Origin: Baffinella frigidus
Lineage: Eukaryota; Cryptophyceae; Cryptomonadales; Baffinellaceae
Assembly: GCA_026770585.1 (NCBI GenBank)
Contig: MU646334.1
Location: 319,925-338,464, forward strand
Length of the DNA: 18,540 bases
Direction of reading: 5' to 3'
Part shown: positions 8,730 through 16,900 of the stretch, one piece after another
Numbering within the stretch: position 1 is the stretch's first letter
Layout of the letters: each line of letters starts with the position of its first letter
Translations under genes and position numbers: made by a program
Notes under the pieces: generated by a model
Seen by the model: only the letters and a program-made list of their open reading frames with translations
Database searches by the model: none
What the model was told of the DNA's origin: nothing

Positions 8730-8852
8730 TACAGGGGTACCTCGCTCATAAGAAACCGCTCCCCCCTAGGACCCTACAGTAGGCCTATGCCTAGGGGCCC
8801 TATGGTGTTCTTAGGGGGGGGGGCGGTTTCTTATGAGCGAGGTACCCCTGTA
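8730..8852. mobile_element. MITE-like element, family A, full copy 2
   Basis: Same terminal repeats and TA ends as copy 1, 123 bases. The two lie only 44 bases apart. The core reads CCTACAGTAGGCCTATGCC. Confidence 0.9.
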
Positions 8853-9237
8853 TGAGGAAGGAGTCCTGGGAAGTGCCTGCCTCGCGGGAGGCGACGGAGT
8901 ATCTCGTGTATTATGTATATTATGTATGGGGCAGATCTGTTATGTATGGGGCAGATCTGTTTCCTTGCCCGAGGCGGGCCCTTGCCATGGCTCCGTCCTC
9001 ACAAAGACCTGGTCCAAGAATTTCTCCGTCTTCACAATTCTTGGGTCCACGAATTCTCCGTCCTCGCAATCTCGTGCCCCCTGTGAAGCTTGACGCAGCC
9101 GTGCCTACTTGTCCGTTTCAATCAAGTGGTCTTGTCTCTCACAATGGCCTTGTCCAAGAATGCTGAGAGCAACTACGGCTGGTCACGCATCATCACACCT
9201 CCTCAGGAACCCGAGTGCTCGAGTACTTGGCGGGAAG

Positions 9238-9365
9238 TACAGGGGCACCTCGCTCATAAGAAAGCACCCCCCCCTAGCTAGGACTACCATAGGGCCCTAC
9301 CCAGGCATAGGCCTACTGAAGGGTCCCAGGGAGAGACGGTTTCTTATGAGCGAGGTACCCCTGTA
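9238..9365. mobile_element. MITE-like element, family A, full copy 3, inserted in a 22-bp tandem repeat
   Basis: 128 bases, TA at both ends. CTCGAGTACTTGGCGGGAAG flanks it on both sides (9218-9237 and 9366-9385). An uninterrupted relative, GGCGGGAAGTACTCG, lies at 9393-9407 and acts as an empty-site comparison, which supports TA as the duplicated target. Confidence 0.92.
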
Positions 9366-9512
9366 CTCGAGTACTTGGCGGGAAGAGCACATGGCGGGAA
9401 GTACTCGCTGGAGTGCTTGGGTTCCGGAGGTGTCGACAAGTCACGCATCATCACACCTCCTCGAGCGCTTGCAGCAGCACCGCACCCCTGCCGCCCCAGG
9501 ATGTTAATAGGG

Positions 9513-9662
9513 TAACTGCCTGAAAATGGGGTAGTTAGGCCTACGGCATTGCCTAGGACCTCCTACCGTAGGCCGAGACTTTTTGGTCCTAGGATCCCCC
9601 GGCCTACGGTAGGAGGTCCTAGGCAATGCCGTATGCCTAACTACCCCATTTTCAGGCCGTTA
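9513..9662. mobile_element. Inverted-repeat element, family B, long arms
   Basis: 150 bases with arms of about 62 bases, starting TAACTGCCTGAAAATGGGG and ending in the complement with only a few mismatches. The 26-base centre is GGTCCTAGG-containing. Ends read TA...TA, as in family A. Confidence 0.88.
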
Positions 9663-9736
9663 GCCTATGAATGTGCTCGGGCCGTAAGATGCGTCAGATC
9701 GACTGTATCCGGAGTGGTCAGTAGGCTAGTGGCCAG

Positions 9737-9865
9737 TACAGGGGTACCTCGCTCATAAGAAACCGCCTTCCTCCTGGGAGCCTGCAGTAGGCCTATGCCT
9801 AGCTAGGGCCCTATGGTGGTCCTAGGGGGGGGGGGGCGGTTTCTTATGAACGAGGTACCCCTGTA
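9737..9865. mobile_element. MITE-like element, family A, full copy 4
   Basis: 129 bases, TA ends, terminal repeats as in the other copies. The right end reads TTATGAACGAGG, one base off the consensus. Confidence 0.9.
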
Positions 9866-10028
9866 ACCCAGATATCCCTCTAGTTGGGTTCCGGAGGAGC
9901 CTCGATGACTTGGGTTCCGGAGGAATCGACAGTCACGCATCATCACACCTCCTCGAGAGCCCTTAGCAGCACTCCATCACTCCTCCTCGTCACTCCTCCC
10001 CGAGAGTAAGGGTCATCACTCCTCCTCC

Positions 10029-10071
10029 CCTACGGTAGGGCGTATGAGCCTACTGGTCACTTGAGGGATAT
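10029..10071. mobile_element. Family C, solo right end
   Basis: CCTACGGTAGGGCGTATGAG then CCTACTGGTCACTTGAGGGATA match the right half of the copies at 10.7 and 13.0 kb. No matching left end was found. Confidence 0.65.
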
Positions 10072-10213
10072 TCCCTTCCATGAAGTCATTGGGACCGCAC
10101 TGTTTGATCCGTATCAAACGCTCCCTGCTGGGGGGGCAGGTGTGCGGTGCCGTCCCAGCAGGGAAAGGCGTGTTGAATCAATTGTCACACACGACCGCAA
10201 CGAGCCAGGAGGA

Positions 10214-10333
10214 TACAGGGGTACCTCGCTCATAAGAAACCGCCCCCCCTAGGACCCTACAGTAGGACCAAGCCTAGGGTCCTAGGGTGGTCCTAGGGGC
10301 GGGGCGGTTTCTTATGAGCGAGGTACCCCTGTA
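10214..10333. mobile_element. MITE-like element, family A, full copy 5
   Basis: 120 bases with TA ends and the standard terminal repeats around a CCTAGG-rich centre. Confidence 0.9.
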
Positions 10334-10364
10334 GCAGCTGCCGGGACCTCTTCGAGCAGGAGGG

Positions 10365-10475
10365 TACAGGGGTTACTCGCGAATCAGGACACGCACTTCC
10401 CTAGGGCCCCTACGGTAGGGCTGGTCATAGGAGCGTAGGAGCACCCTAGGGACGGTGCGAGTAGCAGGGAGCGCC
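10365..10475. mobile_element. Family A, decayed copy
   Basis: Begins TACAGGGGTTACTCGCGAATCA and keeps the CCCTACGGTAGGG core, but the right terminal repeat is unrecognisable. Its right boundary is a guess. Confidence 0.45.
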
Positions 10476-10659
10476 CCAGGTGTGAGGACTATCCGGGGAT
10501 AGGCCCGCCTCGGCAGACGTTGGAGCCATTGGCTGGAGAAAGCCAGGATGTGCTCGGGCCGTTAGATCGACTGTATCCGGAGTGTGCCCTATAAGTAATG
10601 TAAGCACACATGGAGGAACCAGACCAGCAAGGAGGTCACGCATCACCAAACCACTAAGT

Positions 10660-10858
10660 TCATATCAACGGGTGGAGGCACCGAGGTCGATTGATTTGGA
10701 AGGCCCCTTAAGTGGCCAAGGGGTCCACACAGACCCTCTGAGGTCCTAGGCAGGTCCTAGGGCCCTACGGTAGGGCGTATGAGCCTACTGGCCACTTCAC
10801 GGTTATATTCGAAATTAAGTTGATATCAACGGGGGGAGGCACCGAGGTCGATTGACGA
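10660..10858 (-). pseudogene. Two copies of the tail of the ATPase last exon
   Basis: On the minus strand, 10818-10858 reads FLVNRPRCLPPLIST and stop, and 10660-10694 reads INRPRCLHPLI and stop. Both match the FLVNRPRYLSLHYG tail of the last exon at 10907-10993. Neither carries the conserved SRLTEM part. A family-C element lies between them. Confidence 0.6.
10702..10805. mobile_element. Inverted-repeat family C, copy 2
   Basis: Termini CCCCTTAAGTGGCCA and TGGCCACTTCACGG with core CCTAGGCAGGTCCTAGGGCC then CTACGGTAGGGCGTATG. No coding capacity. Confidence 0.75.
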
Positions 10859-10906
10859 GAAACTCGAAATTAAGGTCGTATATTCGAAATTAAGTTCGTT
10901 CGTATA

Positions 10907-13900
10907 TTAACCGTAATGGAGAGAGAGGTACCGAGGGCGGTTGACGAGGAAGGCGGCGCATCGCATCTCCGTCAGCCGCGAGACCGCCCTCTCCTGCTCA
11001 CGAGGCAAAAACTCTCAGGACAAATCCTAGCATCAGGGGATCCCCCTCGTGGGAATATAAACTCATCAGTGTTCAACTCAAAACCAGACATCTCAGTAAG
11101 GCGCAAGACCGCCCGTTCCTGTTCACGGCAGGAAAACACGCATTCATGTTAGGCGCGACATTTAACACTTTCGCATCTCAGTTTGGCGCGAAACCGCCCG
11201 TTCCTGCTCATTGGATAAATTGGAAGAAACCAGTGAGGACCGACCCTAGGACGGGCCCCGGGGGGAACAAACTGACTTGAGGTCTTGCGGAAGCGTTCAG
11301 CCCTGGATGCCTTTTTGGCATCCAGTATCCACAAACACACGAATTTATGGTTAGGCGCGAGACCGCCCCGCGTGAGGCAGCGCTACACCTTTGAAAAGTT
11401 CACGTCACGCACGGAAGAGAGTGCAAGAGGGGAGGTGCGCTGCTTTCGAAGGTGCAAGATGAGAGGTATTTTCTGCACCTTGGAAAAGGTGCATAGGGGT
11501 CTTTTCGGGGAATCGAACAATCACGGCGGGCAGAGCTGAACCTTAGAGAATGTCACGTCGCGCACGGCAGAGAGTGCGGCCAGCGACACGCCCACCAGCC
11601 CGGTTGAACTCCACTCGGTATCGCCTGTTGTTTACAAAGGAATTGGAGTTTTGCACCTTTTGAGTTTTGAAATTTGTAAAACAACGAGTTGCTTTACGAA
11701 CCTAATTTTCCATTTCCAGCGGTTGAACTCCACTCGGTGTCTCCTGCCAGGCGAGACAGCGCCGTTTGCCACACTTCCCAACCCGCCTGCTACTTCTGCC
11801 TCACTTAATCCGGTCTCCTCGAAATGTTCGTCCGTTCATACCCTGCCTCCTGCACCACACCTCCACACAGCGGACTTCGAAGGGATTTCTTGAATAAACC
11901 ATACGCGATAAGACACACGACCCTACGGTAGGCAACCCGTAGGGGCCTAGGGGGGTTCCTACGGATAAGGTGGCGGAAACTCAGGCATTTCCTGGACAAA
12001 AATCCCTTCGTAGCCCGGTGTGTGGTTACGACGATCGCTTGCCAGATCGTCACCCACACGGTGGGCTTCGAGGGTTTCGTTGGGCCTGGATTACAGGGTG
12101 TTACGTGACCAAATTACACCAGAAAATCTCTAATGTTAATTGCATCAAGGCAAGTTGACTTGTGATGAAAGGTTCGTAGTCCACCGTGTGGACGGCCAGC
12201 ACCGTTTGTTTACGACACTCGCTTGACACATAACACCACGGGGAACGTCCATAAAGTTAATTGTTGGACTGTTTTTTAGGAAACACGCCACAAGTCAGCA
12301 ATTGTTGGCCACGGTACCCCCGGATATCCAGGGCGGGTGTGCTTCGTAGCTTTTTCAGCGGTACAGATCATCACACAGGGAGCACTTCGGTCCTAGTCTT
12401 ACAAGGCCGTCGCGGAGGGGCATGCATGGTGGCCATGTTGGGTTCCATCCGTAATAAAAGCACGCTTCCCGGTTTGGAGGGTGCCGATGAAAGTGGCGGA
12501 CGAGGAGGAGGAGGAGCCACCCTCCACACGCAGAGTTTCACCTGTCAATACCACCTATCGCCCTACGGTATCTCTTAAGTGCCCATGGGGCGAATATTCA
12601 CCCTAACTCGCTCTAGGCAGGTCCTAGGGCCCTACCGTAGGGCGTATGAGCCTACTGGGCACTTGAGGGCTGTATAGCATACGGTAGCACCCTACGACAT
12701 GCCGGAATCAGGTCGATGCCAGAATTAGCATGTGCGTCCTTACCGATGAAAGTGGAGGAGGAGGAGGAAGAGGAGGAAGGCCTGGTACCGTGAACGACCA
12801 AGGTGGTATCAGTGATCTCCCCGGGATGACATTTGGAGGGTACCGATGAAAGTGGTCGATGAGGAGGAAGATGAGCCGCCCCCCGCACTCAAAGTATTAC
12901 CTGTCAGGACCACCCATCGCCCTACGGTATATCCCACCGTAGCAGGCTATCCCTTGAGTGACCAACGGGCGAATAATCGCCCGTGGAAGCCCTAGGCAGG
13001 TCCTAGGGCCCTACGGTAGGGCATATGCGCCTACTGGTCACTTACGGGATACCGTGGCACCCTACGGCGTGCCGGAATGAGGTTAATGCCGGAATTAGGG
13101 TAGGGTCCTTACCGATGAAAGTGGTGGAGGAGGAAGAGGCGCCGTTCAGGGGTTAGAAACCACGTATCAGTCACGTCCCCAGGTTGACATTTGGATGGTA
13201 CCGATGAAAGTGGTGGAGGAGGAGGAAGAGGAGCCGCCCTCCTTCCTTACGCTCATGATCACCTCTTTCGGGACGCTGAACGTCTGTTAGGGTTTGGGGT
13301 TTAGGAAACGAACACGTCCAACCGCGCGGCGAGCCGAACAAAGCCGGCAGAGCTAGGCTCGAAGAGGATGTGTGAGACCACACCGTCAGAGCTAGGCTTT
13401 GTTCGGCTCGAACAAAGCCGGCAGAGGCTCGACGATTTGGTCGCACACATCCTCCTTCCGCATGCTCTTGACCACCTCTTTCGAGGCGCTGAACGTCTGC
13501 CGGGACGCTGAGTCAGGACAGGGCGAGGATCACACGTTTATCCGGGGAAACCTATTTTTCTTTCATTTGATGGCAATCAAAATTACTACACAGATTCTTT
13601 TATATTACTAATAAGAACGAATTGTGTAGTAATTTTCGTCGCCACCAAATGAAAGAAAAATAGGTTTCCCCGGATAAACGTCTCTCGAAAGACTGTTTAG
13701 CACCGTGCAAAACGACCATTCAGGACCACTTGTCTCTCAGGACGCTCCGTCAGTGAGAAACGCCGATTCATGGCGCTAATGGAAGTGATATTCACGGCAC
13801 AAAACGACGATTCGTGGCGTGAAACAACGTGATAGGAACGGCGCAAAAATGACTATTCATCGCGCAAAATGACCCACCCTCCTTCCGGACGGACAGGATC

Positions 13901-16900
13901 ACCTGTCTCTCTCGGGAAGCTGCACTAGCAAAGCGAGAAACGATTAGTGGAGGCTGAATCAGCGCAGTGACACCCCGCCAGTCCACGGCGGAACACGATG
14001 TGTGATGCATAGTGCAAAAAAACATTCGTGAAGATTGACGTGGAGAGAAACGACCTGTTCATGAAAATTGACACACGGGCAAAACGACGTGCAAAAAAAG
14101 CGAGATATGGAGATTAAAAAAAACGAGGTAGGGAGAGGACCTCCTGGGACTCTTGGAGAGCCGACGTGCGAAACGCCATATTCATGATAATTGACATGGG
14201 CCAAATCGTGTACTAATAAATCATAAAACAATGTAAAAATTATCAAACGACGTATAAATACACCATTAAAATGATGTAAATACACCATTAAAATGATGTA
14301 AATACATCATTAAAATGATGTATACAGGGGAAAAGAGGTATAGCGAGGACCTGCTGGGACTCTTTGAGAGCCTCGCCGTAGCCGGTGAGCGACTGCCCCC
14401 CCTCCGCCTCGTCCACCATCCTCAGCAGCTCTGCTGGCTCCGCCTGTCGTAGGGTTTCGGGTTTCGGGTTTCTGGTTTCGGGTTTCGGGTTTCGGGTTTC
14501 GAGTTTTATTTCTCAGGTTTCGGGTTTGGGAATTACGATGGTGAAGGTCCAAAGATCAGGGTGTCTAGGGTTAAACGACCAGGGGTGCAAAGATGAAATG
14601 GGTTGTCTCGGCCTAGTTACCGGAGGGATGAGGGGTGTTTGCCTCAGCCTGGACATCAACGGCGCACGCCGAGTCGTCTAGTGTTTTAGTTTTAGTTTTC
14701 AAGGTCTAGGGTCTAGGATTCACGGGGGGGCTCTAGGCCTGGATGAGGGCGTTTAAGGGATGAGGGTTCAAAGATTGGGGGTGGTTGCCTCGGCTTGGAT
14801 GACCACGGCGCATGCCGAGTGTTTCGGGTTTCGGGTTTCGAGTTTCAGGTTTGGGGTTTCGGATTTGGGGCTTCGGGCTTCTGGTTTCCGGTGAATCGTT
14901 CAGGGTTGAGGGGGCTCGCCTCGGCCTGGATGACGACCGCGCATGCCAAGTCGTAGACCGTGTCGATGAACTTCAGGAACCATAGTGTTTTTGATTTTGG
15001 TTTAGGGGTGTTGGGTATAGCGAGTGGGGTGTAAGGCCTAGAATTTCGCGTGTTGACTCCGCCTGGATGCAGGTTTAGGGGGTTGTCTCAGCCTAGATAC
15101 AAGATGGTGTAGGGGTGGTTGACTCGGCCTGGATGACGGTTCAGGGGAGTGCCTCGGCGGGAATCAGGGTCGAGAGTTTAAGGTTTAGGGTTTAGGGGTG
15201 TTGCCTCGGCCTGGATGACGACCGCGCATGCCGAGTCGTAGACCGTGTCGATGAACTTCAGGAACCGGTTCGCCTGGTGGAAGGTTTCGGGTTTGGGGTT
15301 TCGGGTTTAGGGTTCATGCTCAAGACGCACAACGAGGCACACCGCAGGGGCCACAGCCCAAGACATGCGCTATCTTTCCTGGAATCAGGCGTTTTCAGGA
15401 TACAATCGAGGTGTGTTCAGGAGTCGTAGACCGTGTCGATGAACTTCAGGAACCGGTTCGCCTGGTGTAGGGTTTCCGGTTCGGGGTTAAAGGTTCAAGT
15501 TTTAGAGATTTTGGGTCTGGGGTTTGGGGCGAGGGGTGAGAGGTCAGGGGTGAGGGGTGTGGGGTGTGGGGGTGTGGGGTGTGGGGTGTGGGGTTTTGGG
15601 TCTGGGGTTTGGGATTTAGGGTTAAGGGTTCAGGGTTCAAGTTTTGGGGTTGAGGGTGTAGGGTGTAGGGTGTAGGGTGTAGGGTGTAGGGTGTAGGGTG
15701 TAGGTTGTAGGGTGTAGGGTGTAGGGTGCAGGGTCTCTTTGTGTGTCTGGAGAGAGAGAAAAGGTTGAGGGTTTAGTTTTTAGTGGTGAGGACCTCGTTG
15801 AGCGTCTTGATGGAGAGAGAGAGGCCAGGCACGCCCGATGGGGTTTATAGGGTAGGGCTTGGAGTTCAGGGGTCGAAACCTCGTTGTGGGTCTTGAGAGA
15901 GAGGACAGGCACGCCCGAGAGGAAGAAGACGTCAAACCGGCTTGCAAGTGATACGTAATCTGCGTTTCGGGTTAAGGGTTGAGGGGTGAGGGTTTGGGGT
16001 TGGGGGTTTGGGGTTGGGGGTTTAGGGTTCAGGGTTTAGGATTTAGGGTTTAGGGTTGAGGGTTTGGGGTATATAAAGCGTCTAGCTAGTCTGAATTCAG
16101 GGTTTAGGGTTTGGGGTCGAGCAAGCGCCCGGAAAGAAATACGTGGTCTAAGCGGTGTCTCCCGGGGTGTGGGGTCTAACGATCAGGATTTGGCCGTGAA
16201 CACCCTCAACGTTAACCCATAATTCCTGAGCCGTAAACCATAAACCAGGAGTTGACGGTTCAGGCGAGAGGAAGCAGACGTCGAAGCGCCCGGCTAGTGA
16301 TATCACTGGAGGCTAGAAGTGTGACTATTTTAAAACAGAGCTTCTTTTACAAGTGAAGGGAAAAAGAGAGTGTGTAGTAATTTTCATACAAATAGTGGCA
16401 TTTGGTCACGTAGCTCAAGTTATAACTTGAGCTACGTGACTAAGCATGCCCGTGACTGGTACTAAATTTAACAACCCCACATTTAAAACACCCCTTCTTC
16501 CAGCCTCGAGAGTGATACGTGCCTCAGTCGGCTTGACGGACTATTCTCAATCGACACCCTGGTTATGCAGCACAAATCAGGCAAAAACATGCCCAGTAGA
16601 CGGACACAGAGCTAGATTGTGAACCGATGCCAAAAGTTGACGATTCTAGTCCCTGGCATCAAGTTTTCGTTTCGTGGCCAACATATGTGAATCTCGGTGT
16701 ACCTTCGGGGCCAAGGGGGCGGCAGAAGGCCTCTTCAAGGTCAAGCCAGACCGCGCGCTCGGACACGCGCCGCCCCAAAGTTGACGAATTGGTACCACGA
16801 ACCCAGTATGTCAACTTACGCATAGTCTGCCAACCCGACTGAGGCACAGCTACAAAATCTTGATTGTTGATATTGCTGCACCTCGGGGGCGGGTCGAGGG

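Larger units (their letters stand above)
9181..9957. repeat. Three dispersed copies of a 25-27 bp repeat between family-A elements
   Basis: GTCACGCATCATCACACC followed by TCCTC occurs at 9182, 9440 and 9932 (a partial at about 10635). The second and third copies are preceded by TTGGGTTCCGGAGG and a GTCGACA- or ATCGACA-like sequence. The copies are separated by family-A and family-B insertions, suggesting an older tandem repeat split by transposons. Confidence 0.75.
9672..10588. repeat. Two-copy repeat GTGCTCGGGCCGT...ATCGACTGTATCCGGAGTG
   Basis: Copy 1 lies at about 9671-9717 and copy 2 at about 10551-10586; copy 2 lacks about 8 bases (GATGCGTC). Copy 1 directly follows family B and copy 2 follows the decayed family-A copy. 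It is probably part of the older repeat landscape into which the transposons jumped. Confidence 0.7.

Noticed and set aside
9218-9385. 20-bp target-site duplication around family-A copy 3
   Set aside because: The flanks are better explained as a pre-existing 22-base tandem repeat, because an uninterrupted relative lies at 9393 and the other copies have no long flanking repeat.
9109-9507. Open frames reading through family-A elements (RGTSLIRK, MSEVPLY peptides)
   Set aside because: These peptides are just the terminal repeats of the transposon read in frame; they recur at every copy and carry no gene signal.
11182-11193. E2F-like site TTTGGCGCGAAA
   Set aside because: On the other strand this is part of a copy of the ATPase last exon (AVSRQ codons), so the match is explained by coding sequence.
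12261-12578. Plus-strand open frame of 105 codons
   Set aside because: It runs antisense through an ATPase exon-6 copy and into family C; no independent support.
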